Shown: piece by piece, positions 11,077-20,286 of the stretch
Position numbering within the stretch: the first letter of the stretch is position 1
Layout: each line of letters opens with the position of its first letter
Assembly: GCF_000379065.1 (NCBI RefSeq)
Contig: NZ_KB900614.1
Location: forward strand, 2,997,988-3,061,987
Direction of reading: 5' to 3'
DNA length: 64,000 nt
DNA from: Salinispora mooreana
GTDB lineage: Bacteria > Actinomycetota > Actinomycetes > Mycobacteriales > Micromonosporaceae
Made by a program: the position numbers and the translations under genes
The notes under the pieces: model-generated
What the model saw: only the letters and a program-made list of their open reading frames with translations
The model's database searches: none
What the model was told of the DNA's origin: nothing

Positions 11077-11784
11077 TTACCGGCGACGCCTCCGCTCGGT
11101 CGCGGCGAGCACCGCCGCCACCGACGGCGCCCGGCCGGTCGCGGTCAGCACCCGACTCACCGCGGCGAGCGTCGAACCGGTGGTGACGATGTCGTCCACG
11201 ACGACCAGCGCCGCACCCGCCGGCAGCGGCCGCCGCCGGCCCTGACTCCGAAACGCCGCGGCGGCCGACGCCGCCCGGCCCGCGCTGTCCAGCGTCACCG
11301 AGTCCGGCCGGGGCAGCGCCCGCACCGCGGAGCGGACCTCGACCGGCCAGCCGGCCCGCCGCAACCGCTGCGCGCAGTGCCGGGCCAACCGGCTGAGGTG
11401 GTCGCCGTACCGGGCCCGGGCCGCGGCCGGGGTGTCCGGCACCGGCACCAGCGACACCGGGCGCACCGGGCCGACCGCGACCGCCACCACCTCGGCGAGC
11501 AGCGCGCCCAGCGGCCGAGCCAGCCCATGCCGGCCATGGTCCTTATATGCGAGCAGCACCTCGCGCAGCGGGCCCGTGTAGGGGCCGAGCGCCACGCAGG
11601 GCGGCAGCCCCTCCGGAGCCGGAGTCGGACGTACCGCTCTCGGTCGCAGGTCGCCCAGCGCCGCGACGCACTGCGGGCAGACACCGTGCCGCAGCCCGGG
11701 CCGCTGGTCTCGGCATCCGGCGCACTCCACCGGCAACACCAGTGCGCCAAGGTCCTGGACAACTCGACCGAGGCCCCGCATCAC
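11077..11784 (-). CDS. comF: ComF family phosphoribosyltransferase-like protein
   Basis: A 235-residue ComF homologue. The N-terminus has a double zinc-knuckle-like set of cysteines (ECAGCRDQRPG...GVCPQCVAALG), followed by LGPYTGPLREVLLAYKDHGRHGLARPLG and, at the end, the PRPP-binding loop ALVVVDDIVTTGSTL. In Bacillus and Haemophilus ComF aids DNA uptake, perhaps at the inner membrane; in actinomycetes the role is unproven. GTG (11784) and ATG (11781) are adjacent; either may be used. Only 3 bp separate it from the lpqB stop, so it is the tail of the mtrA-mtrB-lpqB operon, as in mycobacteria. Confidence 0.88.
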   Translation of the reverse strand: MMRGLGRVVQDLGALVLPVECAGCRDQRPGLRHGVCPQCVAALGDLRPRAVRPTPAPEGLPPCVALGPYTGPLREVLLAYKDHGRHGLARPLGALLAEVVAVAVGPVRPVSLVPVPDTPAAARARYGDHLSRLARHCAQRLRRAGWPVEVRSAVRALPRPDSVTLDSAGRAASAAAAFRSQGRRRPLPAGAALVVVDDIVTTGSTLAAVSRVLTATGRAPSVAAVLAATERRRRR

Positions 11785-11787
11785 TGG

Positions 11788-13557
11788 TCAGAAGAGGAGG
11801 AGCGGCGCGGACGGGTCGCTCGGGTGGGCATCGGTGGAGGCGATGTCCCGGACCTGGTCCGGGGTGATCCGCCTGATCGGGAAGCCCTGGTACGCCACGT
11901 CGTTGGCCTCATACATCACCGGGCCGTACGGGGCCTCCGGATGCACCGGGTACGCCGCCAGATGCGTGACGATGGCACCGGTGACATGCAGCTTGGTCTC
12001 CCGGGCCCCGTCCACTCCGACCTCGTAGAGCACTCGTTTGCCACCCTTTTCGCCGGCCAGGGCCAGACTGTTCTCGCCAGACCAGTCGACCGCGGTGAGC
12101 CCGGTGAGGGAGGTGTGACTGCGGCGGGGCGGCCCGACCGCGAGCGTGTCCCCATCGTGACTCACCGCTGCCAGATAGAGCTCGCCCCCGCTGACGATCG
12201 CCAGCCGATGCCCATCCAGGGCGGCGGCCACCGCTGTCACGCTCCCGAGGTTCAGCGGCACCGGGTCCAGCTTGGCCGCCTCGTCAAAGCGGTACAGCTG
12301 GCCGTCGGCGACGACCAGGCCGACCGGCCGCTGCGGTGGCGCCGACCGCAGCCAGACCGGTCGGCTCATCGTCCGGAACGTGTCCTGACCCGCGGTGAAC
12401 GCGGTGAGGGGGGCGGAGCCGACCTCGACCGCGAGTCGCTGCTGCCCACCCCCGGCATCAACCGTGAGGGCCGCGAGGGTACGTTGCCCGGAGCGGCTGA
12501 TTCCGGCCGAGAGCACCTGGTCGTTCGCGGCTGGCGCCACCGGCACCGCCGTTGGGCCGAGCGAGTGGATCGCCCCCTCGTAGATGCAGAAGGGCTGCGG
12601 GATGGGTTCGACCTGATACACCGGATTCAGCCTCCGGTGCTGCCCCACATCCTCGATGAGCAACTGTGACTGGTTGCGGATCTTCAGCTCGAGCTGCCCG
12701 GTCAGCTCCGGCAGCGACCACACGAGCTGGGTGGCGAGCTGACTCAGCCGGGCACGATCGGCACCGGCCATGTCCAGGTTGACCTCCCAGCGGTCGTCCG
12801 TCCGGGTGGCGTTGTTGATCAGATTGGTGCCGTCCGGCAACCCGCTGCTCGCCCGCTTCAGCCAGGCGGAGTGTCCGCCGACCAGCCACCGGACCACCTC
12901 GCTGACCAGCCGGTCATCGGGCACGGCGAGGGCCAGGTAGCGCTGGTCCGGCACCAGGCGTAGCCGGTCCGCACTCCAGAAATAGATCGTCCAGGGCTTG
13001 TAGTACTGCGGCAGTGCCTCGACGGTGAGCAGGAGCACGTTCGGCGGATTCGTCACATACCATTCGATCTCGTCCCCGCCCTCCGGCGAGAACTCGCTCA
13101 GGCTGAAGACGTACGTCTCCGGGGTGGCCTCCGGTGGCGCCAGCATCCCGTCGGCGGTCAGCTGCCCGACCTGCTGCACCGTGAGGGTGACCTGGATCTC
13201 CTCCGACCCGGGGACGATGTCCGGCTCCTCGAGCAGCCGGACCACGGTCAGCGCGACCTCGCTCCCCTCCTTCTTCGGCAACCGGGCTCGGTCCTCCGGG
13301 ACGACGAACTCGCTGACCCGGTCGTACGCCCCATCCGCCTCCCCGGCCGCGGCAGCGAGGAAGTTGTCGACGAACTCCTCCCGGCTGTCCGCCGCGGTAC
13401 GAGACGGCGGCTCGTACCGGCCCCCGCTACGCGTACCCGTCTCGGCCGCCGGGCCGGGGCCCTCGATGCGTACCTCGGTCTCCCCGGGGATCCCGCAACC
13501 GGCCGCGGTGACGAGGAGAACGCCACCGAGCAGGCCGCCGAGTAGCTGGCGGCTCAC
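11788..13557 (-). CDS. lpqB: Lipoprotein LpqB, MtrB-associated
   Basis: A 589-residue lipoprotein. The N-terminal signal (VSRQLLGGLLGGVLLVTAAGC) ends in a lipobox cysteine at about residue 20. It is followed by a low-complexity linker, a GerMN-type domain (about 150-300) and a C-terminal beta-propeller-like region with repeated V-A-A-L-D-G-type blades. LpqB binds the sensor MtrB and modulates its signalling. The GTG at 13557 overlaps the mtrB stop by 4 bases (GTGA), implying translational coupling; the open frame beyond 13557 runs antisense-free into mtrB without signal features. It sits in the conserved order mtrA-mtrB-lpqB-comF. Confidence 0.93.
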   Translation of the reverse strand: MSRQLLGGLLGGVLLVTAAGCGIPGETEVRIEGPGPAAETGTRSGGRYEPPSRTAADSREEFVDNFLAAAAGEADGAYDRVSEFVVPEDRARLPKKEGSEVALTVVRLLEEPDIVPGSEEIQVTLTVQQVGQLTADGMLAPPEATPETYVFSLSEFSPEGGDEIEWYVTNPPNVLLLTVEALPQYYKPWTIYFWSADRLRLVPDQRYLALAVPDDRLVSEVVRWLVGGHSAWLKRASSGLPDGTNLINNATRTDDRWEVNLDMAGADRARLSQLATQLVWSLPELTGQLELKIRNQSQLLIEDVGQHRRLNPVYQVEPIPQPFCIYEGAIHSLGPTAVPVAPAANDQVLSAGISRSGQRTLAALTVDAGGGQQRLAVEVGSAPLTAFTAGQDTFRTMSRPVWLRSAPPQRPVGLVVADGQLYRFDEAAKLDPVPLNLGSVTAVAAALDGHRLAIVSGGELYLAAVSHDGDTLAVGPPRRSHTSLTGLTAVDWSGENSLALAGEKGGKRVLYEVGVDGARETKLHVTGAIVTHLAAYPVHPEAPYGPVMYEANDVAYQGFPIRRITPDQVRDIASTDAHPSDPSAPLLLF

Positions 13558-15305
13558 GACCGGGCCTCCGCACCGTCGGTCGGCGCGGGACCAACCGCCA
13601 GCGCCCCCGCGCTGCCCTGACCGATGGCGAGCAGGCCGCCGTCGCGTGGGCCGCCACACGGCAGCTGCGCGTCGGCGGGAACCAGTCGCAGCGGCGAAGA
13701 GGTCAGCCGGTCGCCGGCCCGCGCCGGCAGGGTGAGCCGGAACTGGGCCCCCTGCCCTGGCGCACCCCACGCCTCCAGCCACCCGCGGTGCAGCCGGGCG
13801 TCCTCAAGGCTGATCGACAGGCCCAACCCGGTGCCCCCGGTCTGTCGGGCCCGCGACGGGTCGGCCCGCCAGAACCGGTTGAAAATCAACTTCTCCTCCC
13901 CGGGTTTGAGCCCCAACCCACGGTCGCGCACGGTGACCGCCACCGCGGTCTCGTCCACTCCCAGGGTGATGCGCACCGGCCTACCCTCGCCGTGCTCGAC
14001 GGCGTTGCCGACCAGGTTCCGCAGCACCCGCTCGACGCGACGCGGGTCGACCTCGGCGATGACCGGGTTGCTCGGCAGATCCAACTCGACGGTGACCCCC
14101 ACCCGCTCGGCGAGGCAGGCCAGCCGACCCACAACCCGGTGCACGACCGGCACCAGGTCGGTGGGCTCGGCGTCCAGCGCGGCGAAGCCGGCGTCGAATC
14201 GACTGATCTCCAGCAGGTCGGTCAGCAGCTCCTCGAACCGGTCCAGCTCCGTCTGGAGCAGCTCGGCGCTACGGGCCACGGCCGGGTCGAACTCATCCCG
14301 CTCTGCGAAGATCAAGTCTGCGGCCATCCGGACTGTGGTCAACGGTGTCCGCAGCTCGTGCGAGACGTCCGAGGTGAAGCGGCGTTGCAGCCGCGACATC
14401 TCCTCCAACCGGAGGATCTGCCGTTGCAGGTTGGTCGCCATCTGATTGAAGGACTCGGCGAGCAGCGCCAGATCGTCCTCGCCGTTGACCGCCATCCGCT
14501 GGTCGAGCAGGCCGGCGGAGAGGCGTTGCGCGGTCCGGGCGGCCACCCGGACCGGCGTCACCACCAGCCGGGTCACCAGGGCGGCGAGCAGCCCGAGCAG
14601 CACCACCAGGGCGGCACCGGTCCCGACCACGGTCGCCCGGGCATCGGCGGCGGTCTCGTCCTGCCGGGTCAACGGAACGAGGTAGTAGAGCTCGACCTGA
14701 CCGAACTGAGTCGGCACGGGCGAGCCGTAGGCCAGATACTTCGTATCGGTCTCGCCGAGTCGGCCGGTACTGATCTGGCTGGCGACCTCACCCCCGGCGA
14801 CGGTGGCGCGCAGCTCCGGGCTGATCAACGAATTGAGGTTGCTCACCACCGGGGCGGTTCGGGGCTGGATCACCCCTTCGGCGTTGTCCGCGATCAGGGC
14901 GACCACCACCCCGGTCGCCTGCTGGGGGTCGCCGCCGGCCAGGTAGTTCACCGTCCCGTCAACGGTCTCCTGGAACTGCGCCTCCTCCGGCTTGTGGTAA
15001 AACCCGAGCTGTTTGGCCGCGTACGCCGCACCGCTGTTCAGCCGGTCCTGCACATCGGCCTCGGCGTTCTCCAGCAGGATGCTGGTGATCTTGTCTGCGA
15101 TGAGATAGGCGAAGCCACCGACCAGCAGGCTGGAGGCCAGGAGCGTGATGGTCACCACCCGTACCTGCAACGAGCGCCGCCAGGCCTGATGCAGCCCGGC
15201 GACCAGTCGCGCGCCCCACCCGCCCACGGCACGCCACAGCTCCCCGGCGGCGAGGCGGCGCGGGGAGCCGTTCGTGGTGGAGTCGGGTACCAGGGAGTTG
15301 GCCAC
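13554..15305 (-). CDS. mtrB: Sensor histidine kinase MtrB
   Basis: A 583-residue membrane kinase. A transmembrane segment near residue 50-75 (VVTITLLASSLLVGGFAYLIA), an extracytoplasmic domain of about 160 residues, and a second transmembrane segment (ALVVLLGLLAALVTRLVV) precede a HAMP domain, the dimerisation helix with phospho-acceptor His at about 315 (SDVSHELRTPLTT) and an HATPase domain (NLVGNAVEHGEG, DRGLGL, GGTGLGLSI). MtrB phosphorylates MtrA to control cell-wall turnover and division in actinobacteria. The GTG at 15305 is 12 bp after the mtrA stop. It overlaps lpqB by 4 bases. Confidence 0.95.
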   Translation of the reverse strand: MANSLVPDSTTNGSPRRLAAGELWRAVGGWGARLVAGLHQAWRRSLQVRVVTITLLASSLLVGGFAYLIADKITSILLENAEADVQDRLNSGAAYAAKQLGFYHKPEEAQFQETVDGTVNYLAGGDPQQATGVVVALIADNAEGVIQPRTAPVVSNLNSLISPELRATVAGGEVASQISTGRLGETDTKYLAYGSPVPTQFGQVELYYLVPLTRQDETAADARATVVGTGAALVVLLGLLAALVTRLVVTPVRVAARTAQRLSAGLLDQRMAVNGEDDLALLAESFNQMATNLQRQILRLEEMSRLQRRFTSDVSHELRTPLTTVRMAADLIFAERDEFDPAVARSAELLQTELDRFEELLTDLLEISRFDAGFAALDAEPTDLVPVVHRVVGRLACLAERVGVTVELDLPSNPVIAEVDPRRVERVLRNLVGNAVEHGEGRPVRITLGVDETAVAVTVRDRGLGLKPGEEKLIFNRFWRADPSRARQTGGTGLGLSISLEDARLHRGWLEAWGAPGQGAQFRLTLPARAGDRLTSSPLRLVPADAQLPCGGPRDGGLLAIGQGSAGALAVGPAPTDGAEARS

Positions 15306-15317
15306 AGTGTGGCCAGG

Positions 15318-16007
15318 TTATCCGGTGCCCGCCTTGTAGCCCACGCCGCGCACGGTCAGGATGACTTCCGGGCGCTCCGGATCTGGCTCGATCTTGGCCC
15401 GGAGCCGCTGGACGTGCACGTTGACCAGGCGGGTGTCGGCGGCATGCCGGTACCCCCAGACCTGCTCCAACAAGACCTCCCGGGTGAAGACCTGCCGCGG
15501 CTTGCGGGCGAGCGCGACCAGTAGGTCGAACTCCAACGGCGTGAGCTTCACCTCCTCGCCGTTGCGGCTGACGGTATGCGCCGGCACGTCGATGGTGATC
15601 TGGTTACCCGGTGGACCGATGGTGAGCAGCTCGGGGGCGGCATCCTCACCCCGGCGCAGCCGGGCCCGCATCCGGGCCACCAGCTCCTTCGGCTTGAACG
15701 GCTTCACCACGTAGTCGTCTGCCCCGGACTCCAGCCCCAGGACGACATCAACCGTGTCGCTCTTGGCAGTCAGCATGACGATCGGTATTCCCGACTCGCC
15801 CCGGATCGACCGGGCCACATCGATGCCACTCATGCCCGGCAGCATGAGGTCGAGCAGCACGATGTCCGGCCGGTTCTCCCGGAACGCGGCCAGGGCACGT
15901 TCGCCGTCGGCCACGAACGAAGGCAGGAAGCCCTCGCTGCGCAGGACGATGCCCAGCATCTCGGCGAGGGCGGGGTCATCGTCAACCACCAGTACCCGAG
16001 CTCTCAT
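15318..16007 (-). CDS. mtrA: Response regulator MtrA
   Basis: A 229-residue OmpR-family regulator. The receiver has the acidic pocket (D9, D10), the phosphorylated Asp at residue 53 (IVLLDLMLPG), Thr in VMLTAK and Lys in VVKPFKPKEL. The winged-helix DNA-binding domain (about 130-226) contains LTPLEFDLLVALARKPRQVF and VDTRLV-type recognition helix RHAADTRLVNVHVQRLR. MtrA controls cell division, cell-wall hydrolases and development. It heads the mtrA-mtrB-lpqB-comF operon. In M. tuberculosis a thymidylate kinase gene precedes mtrA; none is present here. Confidence 0.97.
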   Translation of the reverse strand: MRARVLVVDDDPALAEMLGIVLRSEGFLPSFVADGERALAAFRENRPDIVLLDLMLPGMSGIDVARSIRGESGIPIVMLTAKSDTVDVVLGLESGADDYVVKPFKPKELVARMRARLRRGEDAAPELLTIGPPGNQITIDVPAHTVSRNGEEVKLTPLEFDLLVALARKPRQVFTREVLLEQVWGYRHAADTRLVNVHVQRLRAKIEPDPERPEVILTVRGVGYKAGTG

Positions 16008-16263
16008 GGGATTAATCTTCCATCCCCATCTCCGTTATGGGATCCACGTCCGCCTCCGGGGCGGGATCCACCCTCCGCTGGCATCGATGCCGTAGGCCGT
16101 CGTCACCCAGCGCCCGCGGCCCGGACGTCGCCGTCGGCCGTGCGGGTCTGCTGATCGGACCAGCCTGCCACCATGATCCCTGGGTGCGCCCGCCGGCACC
16201 AGCACCGAACAGGCAATCCGACGCTCACCCCGGGCTGGCGACGAGACGCCGAGGCCGCCGGGG

Positions 16264-16301
16264 GCTGGCTGGCCCCGCCCGGTCGGGCGGGGCCAGCCAG
16301 C
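16264..16301 (-). terminator. Terminator downstream of sahH
   Basis: A perfect 17-bp stem (16264-16280 with 16285-16301) and a 4-nt GGTC loop. It begins 32 bp beyond the sahH stop and insulates sahH from mtrA. The rest of the 326-bp gap (16008-16333) contains no gene I can support and should hold the mtrA promoter. Confidence 0.85.
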
Positions 16302-16333
16302 GCACGAGATCACCAACCGTTCTGGGCTTAGCC

Positions 16334-17824
16334 TCAGTAGCGGTAGTGGTCCGGCTTGAACGGACCCTCCTGCTGCACCCCGAGGTACGCCGCCTGCTCC
16401 TTGGTCAACGTTGACAAGCGCGCACCCAAGGCGTCCAGGTGCAGCCGCGCAACCTTCTCGTCCAGGTGCTTCGGCAGCACGTACACGCCCGTCGGGTACT
16501 CGTCGGTCTTCGTGAAGAGCTCGATCTGCGCGATCGTCTGGTCGGCGAAGCTGTTGGACATCACGAACGACGGGTGGCCGGTCGCGTTGCCCAGGTTCAG
16601 CAGCCGCCCCTCCGAGAGCACGATCACCGCGTGCCCGTCGTCGAACCGCCACACATCCACCTGCGGCTTGACGTTCTCCCGCGTCACGTCCGTCCGACGG
16701 GCCAGCCCCGCCATGTCGATCTCATTGTCGAAGTGCCCGATGTTACCCACGATCGCCTGGTGCTTCATCCGCGCCATGTGCTCGTTGGTAATCACATCGA
16801 AGCAACCGGTTGCCGTGATGAAGATGTCGGCGGTCTCCACCACGTCCTCCACCGTGGCAACCTGGTAACCATCCATCGCCGCCTGGAGCGCACAGATCGG
16901 GTCAATCTCGGCCACCACCACGCGGGCCCCCTGGCCACGCAGCGATTCCGCGCACCCCTTGCCCACGTCGCCGTAGCCGATAACCACCGCGACCTTGCCA
17001 CCGATCAGCACATCGGTAGCCCGGTTGATCCCGTCGACCAACGAGTGCCGACACCCATACCGGTTGTCGAACTTGCTCTTCGTTACCGCGTCATTGACAT
17101 TGATCGCAGGGAACAGCAGCAAACCCGCCCGGTGCATCTCATACAGGCGATGCACACCCGTGGTCGTCTCCTCCGTCACGCCACGGATGCCGCCCGCCAG
17201 CCGGGTCCACTTTCCGCCGTCGCGCTCCAGCGACCGACGCAGCAGGTCAAGGACCACGGTGAATTCTTCGCTGTCACCGGCGCCCGCCGCCGGCACCGCA
17301 CCGGCCCGCTCGAACTCGACGCCCTTGTGCACCAGCATCGTGGCGTCGCCACCGTCGTCGAGGATCATGTTCGGACCCTCTTCACCCGGCCAGGTCAACG
17401 CCTGCTCGGTGCACCACCAGTACTCCTCCAGGGACTCGCCCTTCCAGGCGAAGACCGGCACTCCCGCCGGCGCCTCCGGGGAGCCCTCCGGACCCACCAC
17501 CACCGCGGCGGCGGCATGGTCCTGGGTGGAGAAGATGTTGCACGACGCCCACCGGACCCGTGCTCCCAACACCACCAACGTCTCGATCAACACGGCCGTC
17601 TGCACGGTCATGTGCAGTGAACCCGAAACCCGCGCACCAGCCAACGGCCGCGACTGCCCAAACTCCTGCCGAAGCGCCATCAAGCCCGGCATCTCATGCT
17701 CCGCGAGCCGAATCTCCTTGCGCCCAAACTCAGCTAGCGACAGGTCCGCAACCTTGTAGTCACCGTCGGAGACAGTGGTGGGCTGGGACGTCCCGCTGGC
17801 GGACGCCGGAAGGGTGCTGGTCAT
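16334..17824 (-). CDS. ahcY: Adenosylhomocysteinase
   Basis: A 496-residue S-adenosyl-L-homocysteine hydrolase (sahH), which splits SAH into adenosine and homocysteine to keep methyltransferases active. Recognisable parts are [15 protein letters not shown], the substrate-binding [34 protein letters not shown], the NAD-binding [23 protein letters not shown] and the C-terminal KPDHYRY tail with the Lys and Tyr that reach into the partner subunit. Length includes the roughly 40-residue insert seen in actinobacterial enzymes. The ATG at 17824 has an AGGAG site 7 bp upstream. Confidence 0.98.
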   Translation of the reverse strand: MTSTLPASASGTSQPTTVSDGDYKVADLSLAEFGRKEIRLAEHEMPGLMALRQEFGQSRPLAGARVSGSLHMTVQTAVLIETLVVLGARVRWASCNIFSTQDHAAAAVVVGPEGSPEAPAGVPVFAWKGESLEEYWWCTEQALTWPGEEGPNMILDDGGDATMLVHKGVEFERAGAVPAAGAGDSEEFTVVLDLLRRSLERDGGKWTRLAGGIRGVTEETTTGVHRLYEMHRAGLLLFPAINVNDAVTKSKFDNRYGCRHSLVDGINRATDVLIGGKVAVVIGYGDVGKGCAESLRGQGARVVVAEIDPICALQAAMDGYQVATVEDVVETADIFITATGCFDVITNEHMARMKHQAIVGNIGHFDNEIDMAGLARRTDVTRENVKPQVDVWRFDDGHAVIVLSEGRLLNLGNATGHPSFVMSNSFADQTIAQIELFTKTDEYPTGVYVLPKHLDEKVARLHLDALGARLSTLTKEQAAYLGVQQEGPFKPDHYRY

Positions 17825-18104
17825 GAAGTACTCCTGTCGACGATGTGCAGCGCGATAAACACCATACGCGCGCGTACCGGTCGACCGCGCCCCTCCCCGG
17901 ACAGCGCACGAGGCGGCCGGCCCCGGGAGGAAAGCTCCGTCCCTGGTCCGACCGCCCCGCACATCCCCCCGGTTTGGTTCCCCACACGCCCCCGTGATCG
18001 TCGTCGCGACAACGCTGTGTGCCTAAAGAGTCACACCACCATTCTGACGAGTCAAGCTATTCCGGAAAAATCGGACTTGCGTGTTGCTGGGGGTGCGGCT
18101 CCGC
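17825..18104 (-). other. sahH upstream region, no gene seen
   Basis: This 280-bp stretch between manA and sahH holds the sahH leader. Near 18010-18080 base composition drops relative to the surroundings, and a TTGACT hexamer on the minus strand at 18050-18055 is a possible -35 element. I looked for the conserved core of the SAH riboswitch and did not find it. No hairpin terminator for manA is on this side because the genes point the same way with manA downstream of nothing here. Confidence 0.3.
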
Positions 18105-19268
18105 TCAGCGCAGCCCAGAGCCCGCCACGTACGCCTCGCCCGAACCCGAGATCCGCAACTCACCGGCGGCAGCCGGGCTCACCGCGGCCTGCCCCGGCCC
18201 CAGCTCCACCGACCCGGCACCGTCGTCCACGGTGAGGGCGCCGGCAGCGCAGAGCACCACCCGCGGCCCGACCAACGGCACCGTCACCTCCGCCTGATCC
18301 GAGCCCACCTGAACCTGGTGCAACGCGAAGTCGTCCACCGGCACCGGCCAGCAGACCACGCCCGGCGCGACCGGCACCGCCCGCACCACCGGATCGTCCA
18401 ACACCTCGAACCGCAGCACCCGCAGCAACTCGTCAACGTCGATCCGCTTCGGCGTCAACCCCCCGCGCAACACGTTGTCACTCGCCGCCATGATCTCCAC
18501 GCCGGTGCCGCGCAGGTATGCGTGCAGGTTCCCGGCCGGCATCCAGATCGCCTCTCCCGGTGCGATCCTCACCCAGTTGAGCAGCAACGCCACCAGCACA
18601 CCGGGATCGCCCGGGTAGCTGTCGGCGAGCGAGCGGGCCAGCCGCGCGTCCGGACTCTCCACCGCCGCCGACGCCACCGCCGCCACCAGCTCGGCGCGCT
18701 GATCGGTGGGGAAGGTCAGCAGGAGCCGTACCGCGTCGGCGAGACCCGCCGCTCCCGTCCGCAAGGCGGCCACCACCGGCTCCAGCGACGGTACGCCGAA
18801 AGCGGCGAGCGCCTCCGCGGACTCCGCCGGATCACGGAACCCGCAGAGCGCCTCCATCGGCGTCAGCGCCACCAGCAGCTCTGGCTTGTGGTACGGGTCA
18901 ACGTAGTTACGCTGCCCCGCCTCCCGCGCCGCGTCAGCGGCATGGCCGGCGCGGGCCTGCTCCGGATCGGGATGGGCCTGAAGACTGAGCGGCGCGTCGG
19001 CGGCGAGGACCTTGAGCAGGAACGGCAGCCGAACGCCGAACCGATCAACGACCTGCTGGCCCAGCCAGTGCCCCGGCTCGGCCGACAACAACTCGACCAG
19101 ACTGACCCGGGTCCCGTCCCGGTCCACGCTGGCCGGTGCGCCCGGATGCGCGCCCAACCACAGCTCCGCCTCCGGCTCCGGACTCGGCGCAGGTCGCCCC
19201 TGAAGGGTGGCGATCGCCGAGCGAGAGCCCCAGGCATAGTTTCGGATCGGCCCGTACAACAATTCCAT
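18105..19268 (-). CDS. manA: Mannose-6-phosphate isomerase, class I
   Basis: A 387-residue type I phosphomannose isomerase, converting fructose-6-P and mannose-6-P. Zinc ligands are visible as Gln and His in LQAHPDPEQA, Glu in DPYHKPELLVAL and His in PAGNLHAYLRG. The catalytic Arg region is NVLRGGLTPKRIDVDELL. It is the last gene of the manB / Trm112 / SIS / CDF / manA run, with only 3 bp between it and the transporter gene upstream. It feeds ManB and ManC to make GDP-mannose for mannolipids and glycoproteins. Confidence 0.95.
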   Translation of the reverse strand: MELLYGPIRNYAWGSRSAIATLQGRPAPSPEPEAELWLGAHPGAPASVDRDGTRVSLVELLSAEPGHWLGQQVVDRFGVRLPFLLKVLAADAPLSLQAHPDPEQARAGHAADAAREAGQRNYVDPYHKPELLVALTPMEALCGFRDPAESAEALAAFGVPSLEPVVAALRTGAAGLADAVRLLLTFPTDQRAELVAAVASAAVESPDARLARSLADSYPGDPGVLVALLLNWVRIAPGEAIWMPAGNLHAYLRGTGVEIMAASDNVLRGGLTPKRIDVDELLRVLRFEVLDDPVVRAVPVAPGVVCWPVPVDDFALHQVQVGSDQAEVTVPLVGPRVVLCAAGALTVDDGAGSVELGPGQAAVSPAAAGELRISGSGEAYVAGSGLR

Positions 19269-19271
19269 GGG

Positions 19272-20243
19272 TCAACCCCCAGACAGCCCGACGTCCTCGC
19301 CGGGTTCACTTTCGGTCCGCTCTGCACCAGACGTGACATAGACATCCGGCTCCAGATAGATCACGCGGGCAGTCGGTACGGCGGCGCGCACCCTTGCCTC
19401 CACCGCGTTGATATCCCGGGCCAGCTCCTCGGCGCTGCCAACCGAGGTGACGGCGACCTTCGCCGCCACCATCAGCTCCTCGGGACCGAGGTAGAGCGTC
19501 TTCATGTGGATGATTCGCTCGACCTCTCCCCCGGCGGTCATCGCCTCCTCGATCGCCTCGACCTCCGGCGCCTCGGCGCCCTCGCCGAGGAGCAGGCTCT
19601 TGGTCTCGATGGCGAGGATGACCGCGATCACCACCAGCAGTACACCGATCATCGCGGTGCCGGCGGCGTCCCATCGGCCATCGTTGGTGACCAGGGTCAT
19701 GCCGACCCCGAAGAGCGCGAAGATCAGACCGACCAGCGCACCCAGGTCCTCCAGGAGCACCACCGGCAGCTCGGGGGCCTTGGCCCGCCGGACGAACCGC
19801 ACCCAGGACTGTTTTCCACGGACGCGATTCGACTCCTGGATCGCGGTCCGAAAAGAAACCGTCTCCATGACGATAGCGCTTACCAGGACAACGACCGGGA
19901 CCCACTGCCAGCTTTCGATGCCCTCCGGGTGCGACCACTTGTGGTACGCCTCGTACAGGGCAAAGAGGCCACCGACGCTGAACAGCACGATGGAGACGAT
20001 AAACGCGTAGATGTAGCGTTCCCGGCCGTACCCGAACGGGTGTTGTGGGGTCGCGGCGCGCTTCGCCCGCCGCCCGCCGAGCAGCAGCAGACCCTGGTTG
20101 CCGGCGTCTGCGACCGAGTGGATCGATTCGGCCAGCATCGACGACGAACCGGTCAGCAAAAATGCGACGAACTTCGTTACCGCGATACCCGTGTTGGCCA
20201 ACAGCGCGGCGACTATCGCCCGTGTCCCGCCACTGGCGCTCAC
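19272..20243 (-). CDS. Cation diffusion facilitator family transporter
   Basis: A 323-residue inner-membrane transporter with about six hydrophobic helices and a C-terminal cytoplasmic domain (about 215-300). TM2 carries SMLAESIHSVADAGNQ with the HxxxD metal site. TM5 has LLEDLGALVG, where the usual HxxxD is replaced by an ED-based motif as in the ZnT9-like CDF branch. It also has the PQHPFGYGRERYIYAF loop common to that branch. Likely a divalent metal/proton antiporter (Zn, Mn or Fe; unproven). The GTG at 20243 lies 43 bp after the SIS gene. Its presence in a mannose operon may reflect metal supply to ManA, which is speculation. Confidence 0.88.
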   Translation of the reverse strand: MSASGGTRAIVAALLANTGIAVTKFVAFLLTGSSSMLAESIHSVADAGNQGLLLLGGRRAKRAATPQHPFGYGRERYIYAFIVSIVLFSVGGLFALYEAYHKWSHPEGIESWQWVPVVVLVSAIVMETVSFRTAIQESNRVRGKQSWVRFVRRAKAPELPVVLLEDLGALVGLIFALFGVGMTLVTNDGRWDAAGTAMIGVLLVVIAVILAIETKSLLLGEGAEAPEVEAIEEAMTAGGEVERIIHMKTLYLGPEELMVAAKVAVTSVGSAEELARDINAVEARVRAAVPTARVIYLEPDVYVTSGAERTESEPGEDVGLSGG

Positions 20244-20286
20244 GCCACGGCCCCACTTCGCTGGGCCGGGGCGCTCCTACCCACGC

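Noticed and set aside
13788..15524. Long open reading frame on the plus strand, antisense to mtrB
   Set aside because: It is the shadow of a high-GC gene on the other strand; composition and lack of domain motifs show that mtrB is the real gene.
17825..18104. SAH riboswitch before sahH
   Set aside because: The conserved core (GAGGAGCGCUGC-like) was looked for on the minus strand and not found.
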